Positions 1 to 9,539 are shown, counted from the first letter of the stretch. The stretch is 64,000 nt of DNA from Rodentibacter ratti (GCF_002000485.1 NZ_MLAJ01000010.1:1-64000); one strand, 5' to 3'. Notes: generated by a model from the letters alone, not told the origin. Program-made: numbers and translations.

Positions 1-10
1 TTTTAGTTAA

Positions 11-40
11 AAATAAAAACCGCACCAAAGTGCGGTCAAT
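11..40 (-). terminator. Intrinsic terminator of mepK made from an inverted uptake-sequence pair
   Basis: Bases 19-25 (ACCGCAC) pair with 30-36 (GTGCGGT) around a 4-base loop. On the minus strand the stem is followed by TTTTTATTTTT, so it ends the mepK transcript. Confidence 0.75.
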
Positions 41-52
41 TTTTCAATGATT

Positions 53-613
53 TTATACACCCCGCCAAGTTCTTACCGGGCCTGTATCAACATGGATAAA
101 ATTACTACGTGGATAAAATCCAACCCCACCATTATCAAGTTTTTCTGCAGTCTGCTTAACTTTTACTAATGGAGTACCATCAATGCGGAAATCCACCGCC
201 TGACCTTTTACATGGTAGCTATTACTCGCAACCCCTCTACTTTGGCGATGACGCATTGCATTAGTGGAAGGAGAACGATAGCCACAAATAATCTGAATTT
301 CAGCAGTTTGTAATCCTAAATGCCCCTGGATGCGATAAAGCTTCAAAAATAAATCGGGATCCATTCTGTGAGTCTGATTGGTTCTCTTATCACGCATAAA
401 GTAATCAAGCTTTTTCAGAATTGATGCTGTAAACCCGGCATTTGGTGAAAATACACCACTTAAACGTTCACCTGTATTCACATTACGAAGTGCCAAAATA
501 CGGGGTTTAGCGGTCGAAACCATGGCCAAAACAGTATTAGGCGCAACGCTTGCGCCTAACAAGATACCACCTAGAGATAGCCACTTCCGCCGGCTTTGAT
601 TTATCTTATCCAT
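53..613 (-). CDS. mepK: Peptidoglycan endopeptidase MepK (YcbK/DUF882 family), Tat-exported
   Basis: This 186-residue protein matches the YcbK/MepK family, a zinc endopeptidase that in E. coli cleaves 3-3 (mDAP-mDAP) crosslinks made by L,D-transpeptidases. A twin-arginine signal is visible (SRRKWLSLGG, residues 7-16) followed by a hydrophobic stretch to about residue 30, so export folded through Tat is expected. The likely zinc ligands are H134 and D141 (YHVKGQAVD) and H174 (FIHVDTG). It lies 74 bases downstream of the L,D-transpeptidase gene ldtD on the same strand, which fits maker and cutter of the same crosslink being co-expressed. The start is the first ATG after a weak purine tract. Family assignment is firm; the substrate is inferred from E. 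coli. Confidence 0.9.
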   Translation of the reverse strand: MDKINQSRRKWLSLGGILLGASVAPNTVLAMVSTAKPRILALRNVNTGERLSGVFSPNAGFTASILKKLDYFMRDKRTNQTHRMDPDLFLKLYRIQGHLGLQTAEIQIICGYRSPSTNAMRHRQSRGVASNSYHVKGQAVDFRIDGTPLVKVKQTAEKLDNGGVGFYPRSNFIHVDTGPVRTWRGV

Positions 614-687
614 TTATTTTCTCTTATTTCACTCTTCCGTCTTTCGACTAGAAAGATATGCTTTAGTTCACTAAAATGCGGTCAATA

Positions 688-2148
688 TTACAAATATTTT
701 TTCACTGTATTCCAGTTAATGTCACTATGACTAATAGCTTTGTCATATTGGTAAATATCCGGTAATACTTTAGTTTGACCGTTTTCAACCCACGAAGTGA
801 CATAATATAAGAAAACAGGATTATCCGAACGAACATTAGCTGAAGTCGTTTTCTTACTTGCTAAAACACTCTGTTTACGACTATCTGACCAACCTGCTTC
901 TTTTAGCAAAATATCAGCCAACTGGGAAGATTTTTCCACACGAACACAACCTGAACTTAATGCTCGATCTTTACGTGAGAAAAGACCACGATTCGGCGTA
1001 TCATGTAGATAAATGGCATCCGAACTCGGCATATTGAATTTATAATTGCCTAATGCGCTATCGCCCGGCGCTTGGCGGATGCGGTAAGGGAAATTTTTAC
1101 CGATTTTATTCCAATCGATAGAATAAGGATCAATACTATTTCCTTTACTATCAAGAATACTATAACCATGGGCGGCCGCATAACCCGGATCTCGTCTCAA
1201 TTTAGGTACAATATCTTCATTAATTAAACGCGTTGGTGCATTCCATGGCGGATTCACCACAACATTACTCAATTTACTGTACATAACTGGAGTACGGCGC
1301 TGATCTTTGCCCACGATGACCCGAGATTCTAGCACTAATCTTCCATCACGATAATATTGCAACTGATAACTTGGGATATTCACAAAAATACCATTGTGAA
1401 AATCAGGAATTACACGCAAACGCTGAGCATTAATGGCTAATTTTTTACCGGTTGGTGTTAAACCGGAACTCGAAATCATTGACGACAAAGCTTGAATAGT
1501 TTGACGATAATGTGAATTATCGGTAGATAAACCTTTCACATAAGTGAAAAGCTCATTATTTTTAACCGCACTTAACCATTGTTGAACTTGCTCATCACTT
1601 GGAGCCTGCGGCTTATATGAATTAGAACCGTACAGCCAGCGTTGAGCCTGCTGACTCACGTTTTTACTGTAATACATATAATCTAGAAATGCATCGCTCA
1701 AAAGCACATCGTACGTCAAACCACCGCTCTGTTGTGCTTGGCTTAAATTATCCAAAGACTTAGCCGAACGTTTGGAAATACCGCTCGCAATCATCGCAGC
1801 ATATTCACGCAAAAATTGTTTTTCCGCAGATTTATCTTGCCATAATAAAGTATATTTATTATCTGCATAAAGTTTTGCAAGAATCGGTTTAAACTGTAAA
1901 TTTTGTTCACCGATTTCATGGGTAAGAGACATCTCAAGCATAGCTTGCTTTTCTGCCGCTAAACGAGCTTGATCTTCTTTAATTTCTGCTTCTAATTTCG
2001 CACGTTCCTCAGGGGAAAGTTGCTCCATATCAACTGTCGCCGGACTAGGATGTGAAACCGTATCTTTAGCCCAATCAGCCAATGCACAACCGGACACTAA
2101 CATTGATAATGATAATGCCTGTGCAATTTTAATCGTACCTTTTAACAT
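688..2148 (-). CDS. ldtD: L,D-transpeptidase LdtD-like (YcbB), putative lipoprotein
   Basis: This enzyme should form 3-3 crosslinks between meso-diaminopimelate residues of peptidoglycan in the periplasm. The YkuD catalytic domain occupies roughly residues 250-430; the catalytic pair is H382 (YLHDTP) and C401 in the motif SSGCVRVE. The protein is 486 residues, shorter than the roughly 615 of E. coli YcbB. The N-terminus has a lipobox, LVSGC with C21, so it is probably a lipoprotein rather than a plainly secreted enzyme. A glutamate/lysine-rich segment near residues 45-75 looks like a short helical spacer. It follows prc by 62 bases and precedes mepK, a conserved order in Haemophilus. The lipobox is a sequence reading, not a tested fact. 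Confidence 0.9.
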   Translation of the reverse strand: MLKGTIKIAQALSLSMLVSGCALADWAKDTVSHPSPATVDMEQLSPEERAKLEAEIKEDQARLAAEKQAMLEMSLTHEIGEQNLQFKPILAKLYADNKYTLLWQDKSAEKQFLREYAAMIASGISKRSAKSLDNLSQAQQSGGLTYDVLLSDAFLDYMYYSKNVSQQAQRWLYGSNSYKPQAPSDEQVQQWLSAVKNNELFTYVKGLSTDNSHYRQTIQALSSMISSSGLTPTGKKLAINAQRLRVIPDFHNGIFVNIPSYQLQYYRDGRLVLESRVIVGKDQRRTPVMYSKLSNVVVNPPWNAPTRLINEDIVPKLRRDPGYAAAHGYSILDSKGNSIDPYSIDWNKIGKNFPYRIRQAPGDSALGNYKFNMPSSDAIYLHDTPNRGLFSRKDRALSSGCVRVEKSSQLADILLKEAGWSDSRKQSVLASKKTTSANVRSDNPVFLYYVTSWVENGQTKVLPDIYQYDKAISHSDINWNTVKKYL

Positions 2149-2210
2149 AAGAGTTCCTTTAAAGATTTACAATACAGACCGCCCTTTGTTCAAAGAGCGG
2201 TCAAAATTTA

Positions 2211-4286
2211 TTATTTTTTTATTTCTGCTTTATTTGATTCTTGCTGAATTTGTCCATTTAATTTTTCTTGTTTTACACTTAATTTCACCAAATCTGCAGC
2301 CATTTTTTCAGCTTCTTTTAAGAAGAAATCCGGCGCTTCATAATCCTTAGGTAAAGCATCAATGTCTTTTAACAATTTTTTCCCTTCACGTTTAAAACGA
2401 TCATTAATATTTTTCAAACGTATCGCATCATCGCTATCATTCTCCGCTTTACGCTCTTGATAATTCAAGGACATAAACTTGCGATCGCGGCGTTCATCAC
2501 GAATTTTTAATTCTTCATTTAATCCAATAAACTCCGGATCTTTCTCAATACGAGCTTGATGTTTTTTCTCTAATTCTGAAATATATTGGCGAACATTGCC
2601 CGTTTCAGCGTAAGTAGAGGCAGGAATTTTATCCCAAGGAAGTGCATTATCTTCCTTTTCTTCACCATATTCTTTCGCATCAATAATTTCAGGGAACTGA
2701 ATATCCGCCGAAACACCTTTCAATTGTGTTGAGCCACCATTGATACGATAAAATTTTTGAATAGTATATTGCAAAATTCCCAGCGGGGTTTGATCTAAAT
2801 CATAAACAAAATTCAATGAACGGCTTTGTTGAACAGTTCCTTTACCGAAAGTATTTTGTCCAATAATAATACCGCGATTGTAATCTTGCATTGCCGCAGC
2901 AAAAATTTCTGAAGCAGAAGCGCTAAAACGGTTGATCATTACTAATAATGGGCCTTTATATTGTTCTGCGCGATCATCATCTTCGTGTACACGAATTCGC
3001 TGATAAGCATCACGCACTTGAACCACCGGCCCATCGGTGATAAATAATCCACTTAATGCCACCGCTTCCGTCAAAGCACCGCCACCGTTTTCACGTAAAT
3101 CGACAATCAAACCTTTAACGTGTTTTTTCTCTGCCTGAACCAATAATTTTTTTACATCTTCCGTTAAACCGATATAGAAACTTGGAATTTTAATTATCCC
3201 GATATTTTCCCCTTCCACTTTCTCAACGGTCAATTTAGCAGCTTGATCTTCAATACGCACTTTATCACGAACCAAAGTGATAATACGTGATTTTCCACCT
3301 TTAGCGGGTTCAATCTCAAGACGAACTTTTGTGCCTTTTTTACCTTTAATTTTGTCAACAATATCTTCTAGACGCCAACCAACGACATCCTCAATTTCAC
3401 CTTTTTCTTGCCCTACACCAATAATTTTATCGCCGGCTTGTAATTTTTTACTGCGCTCTGCCGGTGCGCCGGGAACAAGAGATTTAATGCTGGTTTCATC
3501 ATCTTCCGATTGTAAAGTTGCCCCAATCCCTTCTAATGAAAGATTCATACTTTCATTAAAACTTTTTGCGGTACGTGGCGAAAGATAACTGGTATGCGGA
3601 TCAATTTCACGTGCAAAAGCATTTAAATATACTTGCACAATATCATCAGCTTTCGTTTGCGTTAAACGGCGAATCGCTAAATTATAGCGTTTTGCCAGTT
3701 TATTTTTAATTTCCGACCATTTTTTATCTTTTAGTTTTAAATTGATCACATCATTTTTTACACGTTCTTCCCAAAGACGGTTTGCCTCTTCTTCCGTCTT
3801 AGGAAAATCCGCTTTTTCACGATCAATTTCAATTTGATCTTTACCGTTTAAATTCGGCTCTTTATCTAATAATGAAAGCGCATAAACATAGCGTTCATAA
3901 CGACGTTTCATCATTAAATCATAAATTGCAAAGGCGGCTGAAAGATCACCTTGATTTAATTGATCATCTAACAATGATCCATACTTCTGGCGTAATTCAT
4001 CTACATCCGATTGTAGAAAAGTATTGCGGCTATAATCCAAACTTTTGATATAACGATCAAAAATCTTCTCGGAAAAGACATCATCAAGCTGAAATTTTCG
4101 ATAATGAGACTGCGTTAAGCGTGTTGTCGCACGTTTCGTTGCCAGCTGATTTTCTTCTGTTGCAGAAGGAATTTGAATATCACTTAACTTCAACTTAGAT
4201 TCAACAGCAAAACCCACACTAGAATGAAGGAACAACGCACTTAATACAGCAGTTGCTAAAATACTTTTGGTCATTATCAATTTCAT
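2211..4286 (-). CDS. prc: Tail-specific C-terminal processing protease Prc (Tsp)
   Basis: A periplasmic serine protease of family S41 with a Ser-Lys dyad. It degrades proteins with nonpolar C-termini and in E. coli controls the endopeptidase MepS and processes FtsI. A Sec signal peptide ends near residue 27 (SVGFA). A PDZ domain lies at about residues 245-330. The catalytic serine is S457 in NRFSASASE and the lysine K482 in FGKGT, with the expected 25-residue spacing. Length 691 is normal. The chosen ATG has GGGAAAG upstream; a second ATG four codons on is possible. It sits 33 bases after proQ, as in E. coli, and is followed by ldtD and mepK, making a cell-wall remodelling cluster. Confidence 0.97.
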   Translation of the reverse strand: MKLIMTKSILATAVLSALFLHSSVGFAVESKLKLSDIQIPSATEENQLATKRATTRLTQSHYRKFQLDDVFSEKIFDRYIKSLDYSRNTFLQSDVDELRQKYGSLLDDQLNQGDLSAAFAIYDLMMKRRYERYVYALSLLDKEPNLNGKDQIEIDREKADFPKTEEEANRLWEERVKNDVINLKLKDKKWSEIKNKLAKRYNLAIRRLTQTKADDIVQVYLNAFAREIDPHTSYLSPRTAKSFNESMNLSLEGIGATLQSEDDETSIKSLVPGAPAERSKKLQAGDKIIGVGQEKGEIEDVVGWRLEDIVDKIKGKKGTKVRLEIEPAKGGKSRIITLVRDKVRIEDQAAKLTVEKVEGENIGIIKIPSFYIGLTEDVKKLLVQAEKKHVKGLIVDLRENGGGALTEAVALSGLFITDGPVVQVRDAYQRIRVHEDDDRAEQYKGPLLVMINRFSASASEIFAAAMQDYNRGIIIGQNTFGKGTVQQSRSLNFVYDLDQTPLGILQYTIQKFYRINGGSTQLKGVSADIQFPEIIDAKEYGEEKEDNALPWDKIPASTYAETGNVRQYISELEKKHQARIEKDPEFIGLNEELKIRDERRDRKFMSLNYQERKAENDSDDAIRLKNINDRFKREGKKLLKDIDALPKDYEAPDFFLKEAEKMAADLVKLSVKQEKLNGQIQQESNKAEIKK

Positions 4287-4319
4287 TTAATCTTTCCCGA
4301 TAAAATATCAATATTATGA

Positions 4320-4967
4320 TTATGCGAATAAACGATCAGCCACAATATTCATTACTAAGCCGTTTTCAAGTTCTACGCGAGCCGAATCTTTTAATACTTC
4401 AACAATGATACCTTTCTTCGCTAGATCGCCCACTTTCACTTTAACAACCGAACCTTTAGAAAGAGTAGATAAATCGACCGCACTTAACTCAACCTTTGGC
4501 TTAGGTTTACGTGGCGACTTCAAATTATTTTGACGACGCGGCTGGCGTTTTTGCTGCGCTTTTTTCTCAGCCAATTCCGCTTTGCGTTTTTCTGCAAATT
4601 TTGCTTTTGCCTCAGCGAGTTGCTCTGCTGCATGTGCTACATGCTCGGCATCCAACACACCGGCCGGATTGCCATATAAATCCACACGCTCAGCCCCTTC
4701 ACGACAGCCATGTAAATAACGCCAATTTGAGGTATATTGGCGAAGAGCATGACGTAACTGTGTTTTACTTACCCTGTCATCCTCTTTTAGTGCCTCAGCC
4801 AAATCTTGGAATAAACCGATTTTCAGAGGTTTTGCCTCACCTTCTAAAATAAAGCAAAGTGGAAATTTTTCTGCTAAATAAGCAATAATTTCCTTATTAT
4901 TCGTCAATTTTTGTAGATTTGATGATGTTTCTTCAGTTTGCTGAACATCAAGTTGAGAATCTGTCAT
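4320..4967 (-). CDS. proQ: RNA chaperone ProQ
   Basis: ProQ is a global RNA-binding protein that stabilises small RNAs and mRNA 3' ends. With the start chosen here it is 215 residues: a FinO/ProQ domain at about 10-125, a lysine/arginine-rich linker at about 128-165, and a C-terminal Tudor/KOW-like domain to the end. The open frame extends 34 codons further upstream, but an AGGA ribosome site sits just before the ATG at 4967 and a good promoter (5003-5032) lies inside the upward extension, so the short start is right. It leads the proQ-prc-ldtD-mepK run. Its presence beside two candidate small RNAs in this window is worth noting. Confidence 0.95.
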   Translation of the reverse strand: MTDSQLDVQQTEETSSNLQKLTNNKEIIAYLAEKFPLCFILEGEAKPLKIGLFQDLAEALKEDDRVSKTQLRHALRQYTSNWRYLHGCREGAERVDLYGNPAGVLDAEHVAHAAEQLAEAKAKFAEKRKAELAEKKAQQKRQPRRQNNLKSPRKPKPKVELSAVDLSTLSKGSVVKVKVGDLAKKGIIVEVLKDSARVELENGLVMNIVADRLFA

Positions 4968-5002
4968 TGTTTGTCCTAGGATTGAAAATAAAAAACTTGC
5001 AT

Positions 5003-5032
5003 AGTTTATCGCACTTTTATAAGAATTGACAA
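5003..5032 (-). promoter_or_regulatory. Sigma-70 promoter of proQ
   Basis: On the minus strand a TTGTCA (5027-5032) and TAAACT (5003-5008) are separated by 18 bases. Transcription would begin near 4996, about 30 bases before the proQ ATG. Confidence 0.55.
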
Positions 5033-5180
5033 TGTCCCAAGCAAGTTTAGGAATCAAGTTATTTGCCACTCTATCAATTTCAATAAACGTTTGTTCATTT
5101 AAACTTCACAAACCGGGAGGATTAAGGATAAAATAGCCAATCTTTTTTGACCGCACTTTATATGTAACAAAAGCCTTATC

Positions 5181-6446
5181 ATGACGACTACACCGAATTT
5201 TGCGAATATTCATAATAAAATCGCTCGCTGCAGTGAATGCGATAAAGTCGTCTCAGTACCTTACCCTTTGCCTCAAAATGAACATGCTGAATGCCCTCGC
5301 TGTCATCATACATTAGGCTCGACAAATCGTTGGTCACTACATCGCTGCGCGATGATTGCACTGTCAATTCTTATTCTAATGCCCTTTGCTTTGAAATTTC
5401 CTCTGTTAAGCATTGATTTGCTCGGTGTAAAAGTTGATGCTTCTGTATGGGAAGGAATTTGGAAAATGGCAACCGCAGGCTATCAATACACGGCTTTTTT
5501 AGTATTTATTTGTGCAGTATTAATGCCGATTTCTTTTGCAATTTTGGTTCTAATGCTATGGTTTGCTAAGTTACTTAATATTCGACCACGTAATGTTTTA
5601 CTTTTTTTAAGCTATATTAAGCCTTGGGTGATGTTTGATGTCTATCTCGTGGCACTCGGCGTGTCAATGTTTAAGGTACGCGAATATGCCGCATTGCAAA
5701 TTGATGTCTATTTATTGGCATTTATATTTACGGCACTTTTAACCACTTTATTATTTATCAAGATTAATCTAAATGAATTATGGGACGAATTTTATCCTGA
5801 ACATAAACAAATACACGCGCCAATAGAAGAGAAGATTGAATTGTGTACCGCCTGCAACTATTCGTTCCCTCATTCAGACATAAAACATATAAATCATCAC
5901 GATGTTTGTCCTCGTTGTGATTCACGCTTAGATATTCCCGAATCAATAAAATTACAGCGTACTTGGGCAACTCTAATCGCCGGTATTATTATGCTTTTTC
6001 CGGCAAACTTATTACCGATATCCGGTGTTTATCTAACTGGCGTCTTAACCGAAGATACATTGATGTCCGGTGTGATTTCATTCATTGAAATGAAAAGCTA
6101 TTTTGTCGCCTTTGTCGTGTTTTTTGCGAGTATTTTTGTGCCAATTAGTAAAATTTTTATTATGCTATATTTGCTTGCCTGTGTGCACTTCAAATGGCAA
6201 CACTCCATTAAATGGCAAATGCGCTTGTTACATATCGTGCATTTTATCGGACGTTGGTCTATGCTTGATCTATTTGTTCTTGCATTAATGATGTCACTTG
6301 TTACACGTGGACAAATTATTAATTTTACGGTAGGCCCTGCCGCCTTTTACTTTGGCGCTGCGGTCTTTCTCACAATGATTTCAACCTCACAATTCGATAG
6401 TCGACTTATTTGGAAAATTTATGACCGAAAAACAACAACCGAATAA
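5181..6446 (+). CDS. letA: LetA (YebS/PqiA family) inner-membrane lipid-transport partner
   Basis: LetA works with LetB in moving lipids between inner and outer membranes. The 421-residue protein has two related halves, each starting with a rubredoxin-like zinc ribbon of two CxxC pairs (C17/C20 with C38/C41, and a second set near residues 221-246), and each followed by a block of four or so hydrophobic segments. This is the PqiA/YebS architecture. It overlaps letB by 26 bases and sits beside proQ-prc, the same neighbourhood as yebS-yebT in E. coli, which separates it from the PqiAB paralogue. An uptake sequence lies just upstream at about 5150. Confidence 0.9.
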   Translation: MTTTPNFANIHNKIARCSECDKVVSVPYPLPQNEHAECPRCHHTLGSTNRWSLHRCAMIALSILILMPFALKFPLLSIDLLGVKVDASVWEGIWKMATAGYQYTAFLVFICAVLMPISFAILVLMLWFAKLLNIRPRNVLLFLSYIKPWVMFDVYLVALGVSMFKVREYAALQIDVYLLAFIFTALLTTLLFIKINLNELWDEFYPEHKQIHAPIEEKIELCTACNYSFPHSDIKHINHHDVCPRCDSRLDIPESIKLQRTWATLIAGIIMLFPANLLPISGVYLTGVLTEDTLMSGVISFIEMKSYFVAFVVFFASIFVPISKIFIMLYLLACVHFKWQHSIKWQMRLLHIVHFIGRWSMLDLFVLALMMSLVTRGQIINFTVGPAAFYFGAAVFLTMISTSQFDSRLIWKIYDRKTTTE

Positions 6447-9093
6447 TGATTCAACTCCCCCTACTACAAACGTTGATTCACAATATAAAACGATTCAATC
6501 TGTTTTACGTAAAAACCGAAAAGTTTCTCCTTTTTGGTTATTACCTTTTATCGCTCTTTGTATCGGTGCGATTCTTTTTTTCCAAATAGTCGAAGAACAG
6601 GGTAAAACGATCAAAATTACCTTTACAAACGGTTCAGGCTTAGTCGCTGATAAAACCCCTATTCGCTATCAAGGACTACAAATAGGCGTAGTAAAAAAAG
6701 TAAACTTTACCGACAATATGCAAAAAGTTGAGGTAATCGCTAATATTTATCCGGAAGCAACAAGTGTTCTACGTGAAAACACAAAATTCTGGGTCGTACA
6801 ACCCAGCGTTTCCCTTGCCGGTATTTCAGGATTAGATTCCCTTGTATCAGGAAATTACATTACACTACAACCAGGAGATGGTAATAGCGAGGATGAATTT
6901 ATTGCTCAAGAAAAAGGACCAATAGCTCAAGTGGCACCGGGTGATTTACTCATCCATTTAATCTCAGATGATCTTGGCTCTATTTCTGTTGGGGCTTCTG
7001 TTTATTTCAAAAAATTACCTGTTGGTAAAATTTATGATTACCGCTTTAATAAAGACAATAAAGTAGAGATTGATGTTGTAATTGAGAAAGAATATACCCG
7101 TTTTGTGAAAAAAGACTCACGCTTTTGGAATATTAGCGGTATCGCTGCGAATATTACACCGGCAGGGTTAAATTTTAATATGGAAAGTGTTAACTCTATT
7201 GTACAAGGTGCTGTTTCTTTTGATTCACCGTCAAACAGCGTCGAGGCAACCGAAAATACGATTTATACCCTGTATCCTAACCTACAAGCGGCAAAACGGG
7301 GAATTAATGTTGAAATCACCGTTCCAGCCGTCACCGGCTTAGAAGAAGGGCGTAACGATGTGTATTATCAAGATGACAAAATAGGGGTTCTTTCTGCACT
7401 GAATACAGTTGAAAATAATGAAAATATTTTACAAGGAACATTACTTATCGATCCAAATCAAGCAAATTTATTAAAAACTGATACCCGCATTGTGCTTCGC
7501 AATAAAAAGCCAACTTTAGGTGATTTAACCGATCCTAAACGATTTTTCAGTGGAGATTACTTTGAAATTATCCCTGGTGAAGGGACAGAGCGATTACAAT
7601 TCGATGTAATAAAAGAAAACGAATTACTCTTAAAAGCGCCAAATACCCTAGTACTTACACTAACAGCACCGGAAAGCTATGGTGTATCGGAAGGTCAATC
7701 TGTTTATTACAACAATATTACAATCGGTGAAATTGTTAAACAAAAAATTAATGTAGAAGGCGTAGAATATCAAGTTGCAATTGCTTCCGCATATCGAAAT
7801 TTAATTAACCCAAACACACTTTTTGTCGCAGCATCAAACTTTGATGTAAATCTAGGTATAGACGGTGTTCGTTTTGAATCAGCCCATCCGGAAAAATGGC
7901 TACAGGGTGGCATTCGCATTATTGCGAAAAAAGGCTTAGGTGAAGCACTGAAAACTTATCCGCTTTACAAAGATACACAAAATGCAGAATCCGGCATTAC
8001 AGGAAATTTAGTCGAACCCGACATTACCTTGAAAACTTCAACTTTACCAAGCATTAGTAAGGCTTCTCTTGTGCTGTATCGTCAATATGAGGTAGGAAAA
8101 ATTACTAATATCCAACCTCAGGCAAACCATTTCAATGTAGATGTCTATATTTATCCGCCTTATAAACATTTACTCACGGATAAAAGTGTCTTTTGGGTAG
8201 AAAATGCGGCCCAAGTAGATATTACCCCAAAAGGGATTAGTATTCAGGCAACACCGATTGCCCGCTCATTAAAAGGCGCAATTAGTTTTGATAACAGCAG
8301 CTCAGGAAAAAATAAAACATTGTACCCGAATGAATTACGGGCAAAATCTGCCGGGCAGGTAATCACCCTGTTCACAGACGATGCAACAAACTTGAGTAAA
8401 GGTATGAGCTTACGTTATCTAGGATTATCTATCGGTGAAGTGGAAAATATCACATTAGATCCGAAATCACATAAAATTACCGCGAAAGCGCTTATCAACC
8501 CGAATTATATGGGAATGATTGCCAAAGAAGGTTCAACCTTTAAGATCATTTCACCGCAAATTTCAGCCGGTGCAATTGAAAATTTAGATAGTTTATTGCA
8601 GCCCTATATTGATGTGGAAGTCGGAAAAGGAAAAGCTAAAACGCAATTTAATCTTGCACAAACTTCGCCAAGTCGCAATAAATACAGTAGTGGCGTGCCG
8701 TTTATTCTTGAAACAAATGATGCAATGAATTTAACCGAAGGTTCACCTGTGCTTTATCGTGGTGTCGAGGTCGGCACAATACGTAAATTCGATCTCAACA
8801 GTTTAGGCGATCGCGTACTTATCCATATTGCTATTACGCCTAAATATCAACATTTAGTACGTAAAAATTCTGAATTCTGGGTATCGTCCGGCTATGATTT
8901 CAGCCTAGGCTGGAAAGGTGCAGAATTTAATACCGGCAGTGTTCAACAATTGCTGAAAGGAGGGATTTCATTCTCTACGCCGTCAAGCACGATTGTTCAA
9001 CCTCAAGCGCCGGCAAATCATCGTTTTTTATTACAAATTAAACGCCCTATAGAAGCGCCAAATTGGAATTCCGGAGCACTCCCTAATCAATAA
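6421..9093 (+). CDS. letB: LetB (YebT) seven-MCE-domain intermembrane lipid tunnel
   Basis: An 890-residue protein with a single membrane segment at about residues 38-57 and seven MCE repeats, starting near residues 61, 177, 292, 405, 535, 645 and 760. Each repeat begins with a beta strand and a Y-x-G-x-x-(I/V)-G element such as YQGLQIG, YLGLSIG and YRGVEVG. E. coli LetB (877 residues, seven MCE rings) forms a long hydrophobic tunnel across the periplasm; PqiB has three rings and a C-terminal needle, so seven repeats identify LetB. The ATG lies inside the letA end, indicating translational coupling. The ring structure is inferred from the family. Confidence 0.93.
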   Translation: MTEKQQPNNDSTPPTTNVDSQYKTIQSVLRKNRKVSPFWLLPFIALCIGAILFFQIVEEQGKTIKITFTNGSGLVADKTPIRYQGLQIGVVKKVNFTDNMQKVEVIANIYPEATSVLRENTKFWVVQPSVSLAGISGLDSLVSGNYITLQPGDGNSEDEFIAQEKGPIAQVAPGDLLIHLISDDLGSISVGASVYFKKLPVGKIYDYRFNKDNKVEIDVVIEKEYTRFVKKDSRFWNISGIAANITPAGLNFNMESVNSIVQGAVSFDSPSNSVEATENTIYTLYPNLQAAKRGINVEITVPAVTGLEEGRNDVYYQDDKIGVLSALNTVENNENILQGTLLIDPNQANLLKTDTRIVLRNKKPTLGDLTDPKRFFSGDYFEIIPGEGTERLQFDVIKENELLLKAPNTLVLTLTAPESYGVSEGQSVYYNNITIGEIVKQKINVEGVEYQVAIASAYRNLINPNTLFVAASNFDVNLGIDGVRFESAHPEKWLQGGIRIIAKKGLGEALKTYPLYKDTQNAESGITGNLVEPDITLKTSTLPSISKASLVLYRQYEVGKITNIQPQANHFNVDVYIYPPYKHLLTDKSVFWVENAAQVDITPKGISIQATPIARSLKGAISFDNSSSGKNKTLYPNELRAKSAGQVITLFTDDATNLSKGMSLRYLGLSIGEVENITLDPKSHKITAKALINPNYMGMIAKEGSTFKIISPQISAGAIENLDSLLQPYIDVEVGKGKAKTQFNLAQTSPSRNKYSSGVPFILETNDAMNLTEGSPVLYRGVEVGTIRKFDLNSLGDRVLIHIAITPKYQHLVRKNSEFWVSSGYDFSLGWKGAEFNTGSVQQLLKGGISFSTPSSTIVQPQAPANHRFLLQIKRPIEAPNWNSGALPNQ

Positions 9094-9110
9094 AAAATTA
9101 CGGAAAATTT

Positions 9111-9155
9111 AACCGCACTTTTGATAAAACAACCAAAGTGCGGTTATTTTTCTCC
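9111..9155 (+). terminator. Inverted uptake-sequence terminator of letAB
   Basis: AACCGCACTTT at 9111-9121 pairs with AAAGTGCGGTT at 9135-9145, followed by ATTTTTCTCCC. The stem is made of two Hin-type uptake cores in opposite orientation. Confidence 0.75.
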
Positions 9156-9171
9156 CTTTTTAAAAATACAT

Positions 9172-9263
9172 AAAAAAATCCCCTGCTTGAACAGGGGATA
9201 AAAAGGAATTTATGAATAAAATCTCTAAAGTTTAGCTTTATCAAAAGGAATCTCGATAAAACG
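9172..9263 (-). ncRNA. Candidate small regulatory RNA with two anti-Shine-Dalgarno repeats
   Basis: On the minus strand a strong promoter (9270-9298) is followed about 90 bases later by a perfect 8-base-pair hairpin (9178-9185 with 9192-9199, loop 6) and seven T. No open frame of useful length lies between. The RNA would carry AUUCCUUUU twice (complement of AAAAGGAAT at 9243-9251 and 9201-9209); this is complementary to an AAGGA-type ribosome site, the usual seed of trans-acting small RNAs. A small TAAAG/CTTTA stem separates the two copies. I do not recognise it as a named RNA family. The end points are predictions of about plus or minus 3 bases. Confidence 0.6.
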
Positions 9264-9269
9264 CAGACG

Positions 9270-9298
9270 ATTATATTTACATATCTTTACAAAAGCAA
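9270..9298 (-). promoter_or_regulatory. Sigma-70 promoter of the small RNA candidate
   Basis: Minus strand TTGCTT (9293-9298), 17-base spacer, TATAAT (9270-9275). The -10 is a perfect consensus at ideal spacing, and no protein gene follows on that strand before the terminator. Confidence 0.65.
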
Positions 9299-9523
9299 GA
9301 CAAAACTTACATTTTTACTAATATTAATCATTCAGCTATTTTTACGCTACAAATTTCAACAAAACCACCTATCAATTAACTAAAAATCAAATCCTCAAGT
9401 AAGAAGTGCGGTAGATTTTTCACCTTATTTTTATCCCGGTAATTTTTTTTGCTTCCAAAGGTATGAAATCCTTTTCATTATTAGTAAATAGCTATATTAT
9501 AGGCGCTTGTTTTTTATGTCGTC

Positions 9524-9539
9524 CCTGCAAATTTGCAGG
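9524..9539. promoter_or_regulatory. Perfect 16-base palindrome in the potA leader
   Basis: CCTGCAAATTTGCAGG is fully self-complementary and lies about 25 bases after a TATATTAT -10-like tract and about 57 bases before the potA start. It could be an operator or, less likely without a loop, an mRNA hairpin. No regulator is identified. Confidence 0.35.

Noticed and set aside
2177-2202. Long near-perfect hairpin GACCGC...GCGGTC between prc and ldtD considered as terminator
   Set aside because: On the minus strand it is followed by CTGTATTG rather than T residues. It may protect or process the message but does not look like a terminator.
3277-3588. 103-codon plus-strand frame
   Set aside because: It lies antisense inside prc, whose frame, motifs and neighbours are clear.
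9212-9235. Micro frame MNKISKV after AAGGAA on the plus strand upstream of potA
   Set aside because: Seven codons is too short to support, and the same bases are better explained as part of the minus-strand small RNA, whose anti-ribosome-site repeat creates the AAGGAA by complementarity.
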